From positions 186,001-250,000 of the forward strand of contig NZ_SNXR01000015.1 of assembly GCF_004362665.1 (NCBI RefSeq): a stretch of DNA of 64,000 nt. The letters are read 5' to 3'. Shown here piece by piece: positions 1 to 8,334 of this stretch. Within the stretch, counting starts at the first letter, position 1; each line of letters opens with the position of its first letter. The notes under the pieces were generated by a model. That model saw nothing but the letters and a program-made list of their open reading frames with translations. It was not told the origin of the DNA and did not search any database. The position numbers and the translations under genes were made by a program. The DNA comes from Flavobacterium dankookense. GTDB lineage: Bacteria > Bacteroidota > Bacteroidia > Flavobacteriales > Flavobacteriaceae.

Positions 1-45
1 CTATTTCCTAAATCTAATATCTTAAATCTAATAGTTAATATCAAA

Positions 46-1356
46 ATGAACAATATTGTAGCCATCGTAGGAAGACCAAACGTAGGGAAATCAACCTTTT
101 TTAATCGATTAATCAAAAGAAGAGAGGCGATTGTTGACTCAGTTAGCGGTGTAACTCGTGACCGAAATTATGGAAAAAGTGAATGGAACGGAAAAGAATT
201 TTCAGTTATTGACACTGGTGGTTATATTAAAGGTTCAGAAGATATTTTTGAAGCAGAAATTCGTCGTCAAGTTGAATTAGCTATAGATGAAGCTGATGCA
301 ATTATTTTTGTAGTTGATGTTGAAGAAGGAATAACTCCTATGGATGCTGAGGTTGCAAAACTATTACGAAAAGTAACGAAGCCAATTCTACTTGCGGTTA
401 ATAAAGTCGATAATGCCATGCGTGAAAAAGACGCTATCGAATTTTATAATTTAGGTCTTGGCGAATATTTTACCATTGCCAGCATTAGCGGAAGCGGAAC
501 AGGTGAACTTTTAGATAAATTGGTTGAAGTTTTACCAGAATTGCCAGAAGTTACAGAAGAAGAAAATCCATTGCCAAGATTTTGTGTCGTTGGAAGACCA
601 AATGCTGGAAAATCATCTTTTATCAATGCTTTGATTGGCGAAGATCGATTTGTTGTAACTGATATTGCTGGAACAACTCGTGACTCAATTGATACAAAAT
701 ACAATCGTTTTGGTTTTGAATTCAACCTTGTTGATACTGCTGGAATTCGTAGAAAAGCAAAAGTAAAAGAGGATTTAGAATTTTATTCAGTAATGCGTTC
801 GGTTCGTGCTATCGAGCATTCTGATGTTTGTATTCTCTTAATTGATGCTACACGTGGTTTTGAAGGGCAAGATCAAAGTATTTTTTGGTTAGCTGAAAAG
901 AACCGAAAAGGCGTAATTATTTTGGTAAACAAATGGGATTTAGTAGAAAAAGATACTATGTCAACTCGAGATTATGAAAACAAAATCAAAGAAGAATTAC
1001 AACCTTTTACAGATGTGCCGATTTTGTTTATTTCTGCATTAACCAAACAACGTTTACTAAAATCATTAGAAGAAACGGTTAAAGTTTTTGAAAACAGAAA
1101 ACAACGTATTCCAACTTCAAAATTCAATGATTACATGTTGAAAGTCATTGAACACATGCCACCGCCAGCATTAAAAGGGAAATATGTAAAAATTAAATAT
1201 TGTATGCAGTTACCAACACCAACACCTCAGTTTGTGTTTTTTGCTAATTTGCCACAATATGTAAAAGAACCATACAAACGTTTTCTTGAGAATAAAATTC
1301 GTGAAAACTGGGATTTTTCAGGAGTTCCGATAGATATTTACATCCGTGAAAAATAA
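46..1356 (+). CDS. der: Ribosome biogenesis GTPase Der (EngA)
   Basis: Essential double GTPase that acts in the cytoplasm during maturation of the large ribosomal subunit. Two tandem G domains are visible. The first has the P-loop GRPNVGKS at residues 9-16, DTGG and NKVD. The second has GRPNAGKS at residues 183-190, DTAG and NKWD. A C-terminal KH-like domain of about 80 residues follows. The length of 436 residues is normal for the family. The ATG at 46 places the first P-loop directly at the N terminus, as expected. The upstream 45 bases hold only AATCTAATA-like repeats. There is no sign of an operon partner; the next gene begins about 100 bp downstream. Confidence 0.97.
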   Translation: MNNIVAIVGRPNVGKSTFFNRLIKRREAIVDSVSGVTRDRNYGKSEWNGKEFSVIDTGGYIKGSEDIFEAEIRRQVELAIDEADAIIFVVDVEEGITPMDAEVAKLLRKVTKPILLAVNKVDNAMREKDAIEFYNLGLGEYFTIASISGSGTGELLDKLVEVLPELPEVTEEENPLPRFCVVGRPNAGKSSFINALIGEDRFVVTDIAGTTRDSIDTKYNRFGFEFNLVDTAGIRRKAKVKEDLEFYSVMRSVRAIEHSDVCILLIDATRGFEGQDQSIFWLAEKNRKGVIILVNKWDLVEKDTMSTRDYENKIKEELQPFTDVPILFISALTKQRLLKSLEETVKVFENRKQRIPTSKFNDYMLKVIEHMPPPALKGKYVKIKYCMQLPTPTPQFVFFANLPQYVKEPYKRFLENKIRENWDFSGVPIDIYIREK

Positions 1357-1457
1357 ATAAATGTTAAATTTTCGTAAGATTTTTTAACATTACACAATAA
1401 AATTATTATTTAGCCGTTATTTAGTTTTTAAACTAACCTAACAGCTAAATTTTTTTT

Positions 1458-4238
1458 ATGCCTAAACCATTTTATTTATTTTGTACATTACTTTTTAGTT
1501 CTTTTCTTTTTTCCCAAAACACAATTACTCTTAAAGGGAAAGTTATTGACCCAACAACCAAAATGCCTATCGAATCGGCTACGGTTTATTTAACTTCGGT
1601 GAAAGACTCATCCGTCGTAGATTACACTATCACTAATAAAACGGGTAACTTTGATATTAAAGTTCGGAAAAGTGATAAACCAATCAATCTTAAAGTATCA
1701 TTTGTTAGTTACCAAGATTTTGTTGAAACCATTGCCAATTTATCAACAGATAAAGATTTTGGAACAATTGAATTGAAAGAAATCACCAATCAGTTGAATG
1801 AAGTGATTATTAAATCAGAAATTCCGCCAATTCGAATTAAAAAAGACACACTAGAATTTAATGCAGCTTCTTTTAAAGTTGGGGCAGATGCTAACGTGGA
1901 AGCTTTATTAAAACAATTACCTGGAGTTGAAATTACACCAGAAGGAAAAATAACTGTCAATGGAAAAGAAGTAAACAATATTTTGGTCAATGGAAAACCA
2001 TTTTTTGGCAAAGATGGAAAAATTGCTACTCAAAATCTTCCTGCAGAAATCATTGATAAAGTGCAAGTTGTTGATACAAAAACGAAAGCTGAAGAAATTT
2101 CAGGTGATGCTTCTGGCTCTGAAGAGAAAACTATTAATTTAACCATTCAAGAAGATAAAAATAAAGGTTTTTTTGGAAAAATAATGGGCGGATTGGGTTC
2201 GGATGAACGATATGAATCCAGTTTATTATTGAATTATTTCAAAGGCGAACAAAAGATTAGCGTTTTGGCTTCGTCAAACAATATAAATTCGGTAGGATTT
2301 TCAATGGATGAGATTTTTGATAATATGGGTGGCGGAAGAAGTCGCTCTGTTTATTATAATGACGATGGAAGTTTTGGTATCAATAATATGTCTTTTGGTG
2401 GTGGAAATCGAGGAATTACGCGTTCCAATATGGTTGGAATTAACTATCAAGACAAGTTTTTAAAGAAAATAGATCAAAGTGGAAGTTATTATTTCACAAA
2501 TTCTGAAACTGAAAATAACAATAGAACCGATAGAATTAACCTTTTGCCAGAAGGTAGAACATTCACCAACTCAACAGCGGTTACTGAAAATAGCAATAAT
2601 GGACATAATTTAGGATTGGATTTTGAAATTAAACTAGATTCTACTGCGACAATTTATATCAGTCCAAGTTTTCAAAAAACAAAATCTCAAAGTAGATCTT
2701 CTAGAAATCAAGTGACTACCAACGAAGCTTTTGCTGAATTAAACAGTAGTTCCAATGATGATTTTAGTGAAAATGATAATTCTTCCTTTACTACAGAAGC
2801 AAGTTTTAGCAAACAATTTAAAAAGAAAAGTAGAGGAATGTCTGTCAACTTTGAAACACAAATCAATAAAAGAGATAATTTCTTAAATACTAATTCGCAA
2901 ACGCTTTTTGCCGATGCAACACCAGATGATATAAGGAATCAGAATCAATTTGAAAGTGACGACAATAAATTTGTCAAGCTCGAAGTGCGATTTGGCGAAC
3001 CTTTGACTGATTCCATTCGATTGAGTTTGACTTCTGAAGTTACGTACCGTAAAATTGACAATCAATTAAACACCTTTGATTTTGACAATGGAACCAATAC
3101 TTATGATGATTTTAATGACACGCAATCTAACGAAACATTTTCAAAAGCAACTACGTTTTTTCCATCGACTGGATTGATTTTGAATAAATCAAAAACGAAT
3201 GGTAGAATCAACTTTGGACCTGAATTTATAACCTTCGATGCACAATCAAATTATTTGGGATTGGTTACAAACAGAAATAAAAATTATGTTTTTCCAAGAA
3301 TAAAAGGTTATATCAGTCATACAATCAATAAGTCAAAGTCAATTTATTCGTTCTATGATTTTGGTGTGGAATTGCCTCAAGCAAATCAGGTTTTACCAGT
3401 TGAGAATTTATCAAATCCATTGAGTACTTTTATTGGAAACGATAATTTACGTCCAACACAAAGACACAATTTATATTTTAGTTTTAATGATTATGATTAC
3501 CAATCACGTTCAGGATATTATATTTATTCAGGTTTTAATTTGAGCAAAAATGCAGTAGTTTCTTCAACTATTTTTGATGATAATTTCAAGGCTACAACAA
3601 CGTATCAAAATGTAGAAAGTGGATATAACTCTTATTTTGGTGTGAATTGGAGTAAATCCATGAAAAAAGAAAAGCGAACGCTTCGTTTTGGTGTTGGAAT
3701 TAATTTAAACTATGACTTTAGCCAAGGTTTAACCAATGCTGTTTTGTTTGAATCTAAAGGTTTACAACTTAATCCAAAGGTTAACTTGACTTGGAGTATT
3801 GATGAGCTGATTACTATTGCGCCAAGTTATCGTTACACCTATTTTAAAACTGATTATAAGAACTATGTGATTGATAATGCCAATAACTTTTTGCACAACG
3901 CGAAACTTGAAATTACATCCTATTTTCCAAAGAAGTTTGTACTTGGTTCTGATTTTGGATATACTTACAATTCTAATATTGCTCCTGGTTTCAAAAAAGA
4001 TTTTTATTTATGGAATGTGAGTTTGGGCTATAATTTTTTTAAAGACCAACTTTTGGCTAAGGTTAAAGTCTACGATATGTTAAATCAAAATCTGAACAAT
4101 TCACGAACTATAACACCTACAGCAATTATCGATTCTGAAAATACGGTTTTAAGACGCTATGTGATGTTTTCCTTGACTTACAAGCTAGAAAAGTTTGCTG
4201 GAAAGAAGAAAGAGAACAATATGATGTTTATGGATTAA
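1458..4238 (+). CDS. Outer-membrane beta-barrel protein with carboxypeptidase-regulatory-like N-terminal domain (TonB-receptor-like)
   Basis: Predicted outer-membrane protein of 926 residues. It has a cleavable signal peptide (residues 1-19, ending LFSQ). A CarboxypepD_reg-like beta-sandwich follows (about 22-110, starting ITLKGKVIDPTTKMPIESA). Then comes a plug-like segment (about 120-230, with the QLPGVEITPEGKITVNGKEV motif), and the rest is aromatic-rich amphipathic strands typical of a large beta barrel. This arrangement is common in Bacteroidota outer-membrane barrel families related to TonB-dependent receptors. The substrate cannot be inferred: there is no SusD partner and no obvious TonB box. 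A bidirectional terminator follows directly. Confidence 0.85.
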   Translation: MPKPFYLFCTLLFSSFLFSQNTITLKGKVIDPTTKMPIESATVYLTSVKDSSVVDYTITNKTGNFDIKVRKSDKPINLKVSFVSYQDFVETIANLSTDKDFGTIELKEITNQLNEVIIKSEIPPIRIKKDTLEFNAASFKVGADANVEALLKQLPGVEITPEGKITVNGKEVNNILVNGKPFFGKDGKIATQNLPAEIIDKVQVVDTKTKAEEISGDASGSEEKTINLTIQEDKNKGFFGKIMGGLGSDERYESSLLLNYFKGEQKISVLASSNNINSVGFSMDEIFDNMGGGRSRSVYYNDDGSFGINNMSFGGGNRGITRSNMVGINYQDKFLKKIDQSGSYYFTNSETENNNRTDRINLLPEGRTFTNSTAVTENSNNGHNLGLDFEIKLDSTATIYISPSFQKTKSQSRSSRNQVTTNEAFAELNSSSNDDFSENDNSSFTTEASFSKQFKKKSRGMSVNFETQINKRDNFLNTNSQTLFADATPDDIRNQNQFESDDNKFVKLEVRFGEPLTDSIRLSLTSEVTYRKIDNQLNTFDFDNGTNTYDDFNDTQSNETFSKATTFFPSTGLILNKSKTNGRINFGPEFITFDAQSNYLGLVTNRNKNYVFPRIKGYISHTINKSKSIYSFYDFGVELPQANQVLPVENLSNPLSTFIGNDNLRPTQRHNLYFSFNDYDYQSRSGYYIYSGFNLSKNAVVSSTIFDDNFKATTTYQNVESGYNSYFGVNWSKSMKKEKRTLRFGVGINLNYDFSQGLTNAVLFESKGLQLNPKVNLTWSIDELITIAPSYRYTYFKTDYKNYVIDNANNFLHNAKLEITSYFPKKFVLGSDFGYTYNSNIAPGFKKDFYLWNVSLGYNFFKDQLLAKVKVYDMLNQNLNNSRTITPTAIIDSENTVLRRYVMFSLTYKLEKFAGKKKENNMMFMD

Positions 4239-4243
4239 AAAGT

Positions 4244-4277
4244 AAAAATCCGGTCTCAAAAAGACCGGATTTTTTTA
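4244..4277. terminator. Bidirectional intrinsic terminator
   Basis: Perfect 9-bp stem ATCCGGTCT/AGACCGGAT (4248-4256 and 4262-4270) with loop CAAAA. It is flanked by an A-run on the left and a T-run on the right, so it can end transcription from both converging genes (the barrel protein and the TPM block). Confidence 0.9.
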
Positions 4278-4745
4278 TTCTTTCCACTTTTGAATTAAGT
4301 TCAAAAGACAATTTTTTATTCCTTCAAAATAATTTCCTTTTTTGAATTCTGGAATAATTTTGTCAACCTCTTCTTTGCAGATTTCGTTCGTCAATATGTT
4401 TTCTGTTTGTGTTCCAGTGTTAATTCTAAATTTTCTCAATTCGGCAGAAAATACAATGATTAGACCATTATCGTTCTCTTTTTTTCCAACACCATAATAG
4501 TTTGATAAATCAAGGCAATATTTATCAAAATCGTCATAAGTTGGATGTATTTCTTTTAAAGTGATTATTGCAATTTCATTGGATGTTTTCTTTTCAAAAT
4601 CAGTAATAATTTTAGCTAATTCTTCCTTTTGTTTTTCGGTAAAAATGCCTTCAAAATCATTTACCACACCAACACTTTCTGGAAAAACGTTTTGTCCACA
4701 ATTAATTGATGTAACAAATAGTAACAAGTAAAAATATTTTCTCAT
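4275..4745 (-). CDS. Small exported TPM-domain protein
   Basis: A 156-residue protein with an N-terminal signal sequence (residues 1-16; a Cys at 16 could be a lipidation site, but the lipobox is poor). One TPM domain follows, with the recognisable start VGVVNDFEGIFTEKQKEELAKII and the segments TSNEIAIITL and NDNGLIIVFSAELRKFRINTG. TPM domains are small alpha/beta modules, often in membrane or periplasmic proteins. Some are reported as phosphatases or chaperone-like factors, but the biochemical role here is unknown. It is the last gene of a run of three TPM genes downstream of lemA, separated from the previous one by 12 bp. Confidence 0.8.
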   Translation of the reverse strand: MRKYFYLLLFVTSINCGQNVFPESVGVVNDFEGIFTEKQKEELAKIITDFEKKTSNEIAIITLKEIHPTYDDFDKYCLDLSNYYGVGKKENDNGLIIVFSAELRKFRINTGTQTENILTNEICKEEVDKIIPEFKKGNYFEGIKNCLLNLIQKWKE

Positions 4746-4757
4746 AAATATAAATTT

Positions 4758-5582
4758 TTACCAACCGCCACTTGCTCCACCACCTGAAAAACCGCCGCCG
4801 CCAAATCCACCACCAAATCCGCCGCCACCAGAAGAACCGCCAAAACCACCACCAAAACTTCCGCCACCGCTATTTCGTCCAAGACTACTTAAAATAATAA
4901 TATCAGCTAAGTCAAATCCGCCGCCACCGCGATTTCCTGAGTTTCCACCGCCATTTTTCTTGTTGTTAGCAAAAATGATGATTAGAATAACAATAACAAT
5001 AAGTATTGGAAAGAAGGGAAAATCACCTTGTTTATTTTGTTTTCTTGTGCCTTTGTATTTGCCTTTTACAACTTCAATAATAGCATCAGCGCCTTTGTCT
5101 AAACCTTTGTAAAAACTTCCAGCTTTAAATTCAGGAGTAATTACATAATCGATAATTTGTCCGCAAGTTGCAGCAATAAGTTTGTCTTCTAATCCATATC
5201 CTGGTCGAATGCTTATTTTTCTATCATTTTTTGCAACAAGAATAAAAACACCATTGTCTTCTTTGGCTTGACCAATTCCCCATTTTTGTGCCCAATTAGT
5301 AGAAACAACATCGATACTTTCTCCTTTTAAATCCAAAATAGTAGCCACAACAATTTGAGTTGTTGTACTGTCGGAATAGCGAATTAGCTTTTCTTCTAGT
5401 TGAATTTTTTCCTCAGGACTTAAAAGATTAGCAAAATCATAAACTGAGGTTTGCTCTTTTGGTTTTTCAGGAATTGTAAATTGTGAAAAACCAGAAAGCG
5501 AAGTAAATAGTAAAAAAATCAAAAACGTTGTTTTGAAAATTTTAGAATTCCTAATTTGCAATTCGTAATTCATAATTCTCAT
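4758..5582 (-). CDS. TPM-domain membrane protein with glycine-rich tail
   Basis: A 274-residue protein. The order is: signal peptide (about 15-34), TPM domain (about 40-160, with KEDNGVFILVAKNDRKISIRPGYG), one transmembrane helix (about 190-207) and a tail made almost wholly of Gly, Ser and Phe. This is the classic layout of TPM proteins next to LemA. The ATG at 5582 overlaps the upstream stop in an ATGA junction. A second ATG at 5573 is equally possible. The first 14 codons (MRIMNYELQIRNSK) lie in a repetitive AATTCGTAATTC-type intergenic sequence that appears to have been captured as coding. The LemA-TPM neighbourhood suggests a shared envelope function, still undefined. Confidence 0.88.
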   Translation of the reverse strand: MRIMNYELQIRNSKIFKTTFLIFLLFTSLSGFSQFTIPEKPKEQTSVYDFANLLSPEEKIQLEEKLIRYSDSTTTQIVVATILDLKGESIDVVSTNWAQKWGIGQAKEDNGVFILVAKNDRKISIRPGYGLEDKLIAATCGQIIDYVITPEFKAGSFYKGLDKGADAIIEVVKGKYKGTRKQNKQGDFPFFPILIVIVILIIIFANNKKNGGGNSGNRGGGGFDLADIIILSSLGRNSGGGSFGGGFGGSSGGGGFGGGFGGGGFSGGGASGGW

Positions 5583-6022
5583 AATTCGTCTTTGGATATT
5601 TCGTTTGACAGTTCATTTTTATCGCCTTCTTGATAAGGGAAATACTTTTGTAATTGTTCGCCAGCTCGTTGAATTCCTTCCACTAAACCTTGTTTGTAAT
5701 TTCCCTCTTTAAAGTTTTTTACCATGACATCTCGAGTGCAATCCCAAAAATCATTTGGAACGACATCATTAATGCCTTTGTCACCACAAATTACAAAGGT
5801 TTTATCTTTTACTGCAAGGTAAATTAAAACGCCGTTTTTGAGTTCGGTTTCGTCCATTTTCAATAAATGGAAAACTTCCATCGCGCGTTCATACGCATCA
5901 ATGGAAGTCTTTTTTTCTAAATGTACTCTAATTTCACCCGAAGTATTTTTTTCGGCCACGCGAATAGCTTCAACAATTTCTTGCTCTTCTTCTTTGGTTA
6001 AAAAATCTTCTACTTTTGACAT
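5579..6022 (-). CDS. TPM-domain protein without signal peptide
   Basis: A 147-residue protein with a TPM domain throughout (DFLTKEEEQEIVEAIRVAEK, then KNGVLIYLAVKDKTFVICGD). It has no signal peptide and no transmembrane helix, so it is predicted to be cytoplasmic, unlike its two downstream paralogues. The N terminus has the E-x-E-I-V-E-A helix that precedes TPM in soluble members. It starts 9 bp after lemA and overlaps the next TPM gene by 4 bp (ATGA), so the block is very probably one transcript. Confidence 0.85.
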   Translation of the reverse strand: MSKVEDFLTKEEEQEIVEAIRVAEKNTSGEIRVHLEKKTSIDAYERAMEVFHLLKMDETELKNGVLIYLAVKDKTFVICGDKGINDVVPNDFWDCTRDVMVKNFKEGNYKQGLVEGIQRAGEQLQKYFPYQEGDKNELSNEISKDEL

Positions 6023-6031
6023 TGTCTTAAA

Positions 6032-6625
6032 TTAGAATTTTACTTCTACTGGTTTTTCTGCTCCTTCAACGGCTTGAAAATAAGCTTTTTCTTTGAAACC
6101 AAACATACCAGCAAACATTGAATTAGGGAAAGTTTTAATATGTGTATTATATGGTTTAACCGCTTCGTTAAAACGAGTTCTTGCTGTTAAAATTTGATTT
6201 TCAGTACTTGCTAATTCTCTTTGTAAATCAAGAAAGTTTTGGTTTGCTTTTAAATCTGGATAAGCTTCAACGGTTACTAATAATCTTGATAAAGCTGATG
6301 AAACACCACTTTGTGCTTTGTTGAATTCAGCCAATTGTTCTGGTGTAATGTTAGTTGGATCAACAGTTACCGATGTTGCTTTTGAGCGTGCTTCTATAAC
6401 AGCAGTTAATGTTCCTTTTTCAAATTCGGCAGCACCTTTTACAGTGTTTACTAAATTTCCAATTAAATCATTTCTTCTTTGGTATGACGTTTGAACATCA
6501 CCCCAACTTTGCTCAACAGTTTGGCCCAGTGTAACTGCAGTATTATTAATTCCTTTAACCCAACTGTAAATTGCGAAAATTACAACTGCTCCAATAATCC
6601 AAGGTAAAAATTTTTTAAAATCCAT
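6032..6625 (-). CDS. lemA: LemA family protein
   Basis: A 197-residue LemA-family protein with one N-terminal transmembrane segment (about residues 8-24, WIIGAVVIFAIYSWV) and a long helical domain. Family motifs are present: QTSYQRRNDLIGNLVNTVKG, AEAYPDLKANQNF-like (here VEAYPDLKANQNFL) and the C-terminal FKEKAYFQA. LemA proteins are membrane-anchored helical bundles of unclear function that repeatedly occur next to TPM proteins. That linkage is seen here, with three TPM genes following. It is probably the first gene of the four-gene operon. Confidence 0.93.
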   Translation of the reverse strand: MDFKKFLPWIIGAVVIFAIYSWVKGINNTAVTLGQTVEQSWGDVQTSYQRRNDLIGNLVNTVKGAAEFEKGTLTAVIEARSKATSVTVDPTNITPEQLAEFNKAQSGVSSALSRLLVTVEAYPDLKANQNFLDLQRELASTENQILTARTRFNEAVKPYNTHIKTFPNSMFAGMFGFKEKAYFQAVEGAEKPVEVKF

Positions 6626-6673
6626 TTTTGTTTAATTTAAAGTTTATTATTAGTTTTTTAGTTTATTTAATTG

Positions 6674-7006
6674 TTACAACTGATTTTTTATAGCAGTCAG
6701 TTGTGCTTTTACCGCTTCGAGTTTACTAATGATTTCAAATTTATCAAGTGTTTTTTTCTGACCTTCTTTCAGATGCGTTTTTGCTCCTTCCAATGTAAAT
6801 CCACGTTCTTTAACCAAGTGATAAATCAATTGTAGATTTTTCACATCTTCGGGAGTGAACATTCGGTTGCCTTTTGCATTTTTCTTCGGTTTTAGAATAT
6901 CAAATTCTTTATCCCAAAAACGAATTAGCGACGCATTTACATCAAATGCTTTGGCAACTTCGCCAATGCTGTAATATCTTTTTCCTTCCTGTAAATTTAC
7001 ATTCAT
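6674..7006 (-). CDS. Small MerR-family transcriptional regulator
   Basis: A 110-residue protein that is little more than a MerR winged-helix domain (residues 9-78: YYSIGEVAKAFDVNASLIRFWDKEFDIL, then RMFTPEDVKNLQLIYHLV) with a short coiled C terminus. It has no effector-binding domain and no metal-binding cysteines, so it is probably a DNA-binding protein without a classical ligand domain. It is a common single-domain MerR type in Bacteroidota, found near M23 peptidase genes as here. The target is unknown. Confidence 0.85.
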   Translation of the reverse strand: MNVNLQEGKRYYSIGEVAKAFDVNASLIRFWDKEFDILKPKKNAKGNRMFTPEDVKNLQLIYHLVKERGFTLEGAKTHLKEGQKKTLDKFEIISKLEAVKAQLTAIKNQL

Positions 7007-7051
7007 AGTTTTATCTTTAATCTGAAATCAAAATTCATTATTCTTAAATCG

Positions 7052-8032
7052 TTAATCAAGCGACTGATTTTCCTGATTGGCTAATTTAGATATAATTGAA
7101 TATTCTGCCGCAGAAATGTTTCCATAATAAAAATTAATTGGGTTCACGGGTTTACCATCTTTGTGAACTTCATAGTGCAAATGTGGCGCTTCACTTCGAC
7201 CTGTGCTTCCAACATAACCAATAATATCACCACGTTTTACTCGTTGTCCAGCTTTGCATTTGTATTTACTCAAATGACCATAAAGCGTTTCATAACCATA
7301 TCCATGCTGAATAACAATGTGATTTCCATAACCCGAAGCGGTGTTGTCTGCACGTTTTACAATTCCATCGCCAGTGGCAAAAATCGGTGTTCCAGTTGGA
7401 GATGTAAAATCCATTCCTTGGTGCATTTTTCTCGCTTTCGTAAACGGATCACTTCGATATCCAAAACCTGATGCCATTCGTTTTAACTGCTCATTTTTAA
7501 CAGGTTGAATAGCTGGAATTGCGGCTAATAATTTGTTTTTTTGTTTTGCTAAAGCCAAAATTTCGTCCAACGATTTTGACTGAATTGCCAATTCTTTAGA
7601 TATAACATCTACTCGTTTTGAGGTGTTTATAACCAATTCAGAGTTGTTGAAACCTTCTAATTCTTTGTACCTATTTACACCGCCAAAACCCGCTTTTCGT
7701 TGTTCTGTTGGGATTGGTGACGTGTTAAAATAAGCTCTGTAAATATTATTATCTCGCTCTTCAATCGATTCCAAAACTTCATCAATTTGTTCCATTTTTT
7801 TATTCAAAATCGAATACCGAAGCTTCATCGTTTCAATTTCTCTCGCTTGCAATCGGTCTTTTGGCGTTTCAAAATATGGCGTATTCAATAAAACCACAAA
7901 ACACAAAAATCCAAACAACGCCGATGACAACAAAAACAAACCAATATAACCCAATTTCTTGGAGAGTTTTGGTTTTATTTTGCGGTAAGCCAAACTTTCG
8001 GTATCGAAATAATACTTTACTTTTTTCGCCAT
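7052..8032 (-). CDS. M23 family zinc metallopeptidase (peptidoglycan endopeptidase)
   Basis: A 326-residue envelope protein. It has a short basic cytoplasmic tail, one transmembrane helix (about 27-50), a periplasmic coiled coil (about 60-170) and a C-terminal LytM/M23 domain (about 185-300). The zinc and catalytic motifs are visible as HQGMDF, GHLSK and HLHYEVH. It is predicted to cleave peptide cross-links in peptidoglycan or to act as a hydrolase activator. All M23 metal ligands appear intact, which favours an active enzyme. It is convergent with no gene and divergent from alaS. Confidence 0.93.
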   Translation of the reverse strand: MAKKVKYYFDTESLAYRKIKPKLSKKLGYIGLFLLSSALFGFLCFVVLLNTPYFETPKDRLQAREIETMKLRYSILNKKMEQIDEVLESIEERDNNIYRAYFNTSPIPTEQRKAGFGGVNRYKELEGFNNSELVINTSKRVDVISKELAIQSKSLDEILALAKQKNKLLAAIPAIQPVKNEQLKRMASGFGYRSDPFTKARKMHQGMDFTSPTGTPIFATGDGIVKRADNTASGYGNHIVIQHGYGYETLYGHLSKYKCKAGQRVKRGDIIGYVGSTGRSEAPHLHYEVHKDGKPVNPINFYYGNISAAEYSIISKLANQENQSLD

Positions 8033-8171
8033 CTTTTATTTTATACTATTTTTGTGCAGGTTTTAAAAACAATGGTTATACGAACAAATTTAACAAATGT
8101 TTCAATTAATCCTTAAATTTAATTTGAACTTGTTTCAAATTTTACTGTCAATCCCAACTTGATTGACATAA

Positions 8172-8285
8172 GGAGCGAAACATTCGGGCTTTTTCAATAA
8201 ACCATTTTCCTGCTTTTCGTTGCAATCTTTTTTTGAGTTATCACTCAAAAAAAGGATTTCCACTTCAATCAGGGCTAAAAAGTAA
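8172..8285 (+). repeat. Structured intergenic repeat R1, copy A (upstream of alaS)
   Basis: First of three copies in the window (others at 56214 and 61835). Conserved blocks are GAGCG, then TCGGGC, then TTCCTGCTTTTCGTT, and at the end CAATCAGGGCTA. Between them lies a long hairpin, AATCTTTTTTTGAGT (8224-8238) against ACTCAAAAAAAGGATT (8243-8258), with loop TATC and one bulged G. It occupies most of the 302-bp gap between the M23 peptidase and alaS. No promoter box was recognised in that gap. Confidence 0.8.
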
Positions 8286-8288
8286 ACC

Positions 8289-8334
8289 ATTTTAAATCTA
8301 ATAATCTAAAGATCTAACAGTCTAATAATCTAAA
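8289..8334. repeat. Short AT-rich AATCTAA-type repeats before alaS
   Basis: About five degenerate copies of a roughly 10-bp unit (AATCTAATA, AATCTAAAG, ATCTAACAG and similar) end immediately before the alaS ATG. The same type of sequence fills the 45 bases upstream of der. No function is claimed. Confidence 0.6.

Noticed and set aside
8033..8334. T-box or other riboswitch upstream of alaS
   Set aside because: No T-box sequence; the gap is accounted for by repeat R1 and AATCTAA repeats, and T-boxes are not expected in this phylum.
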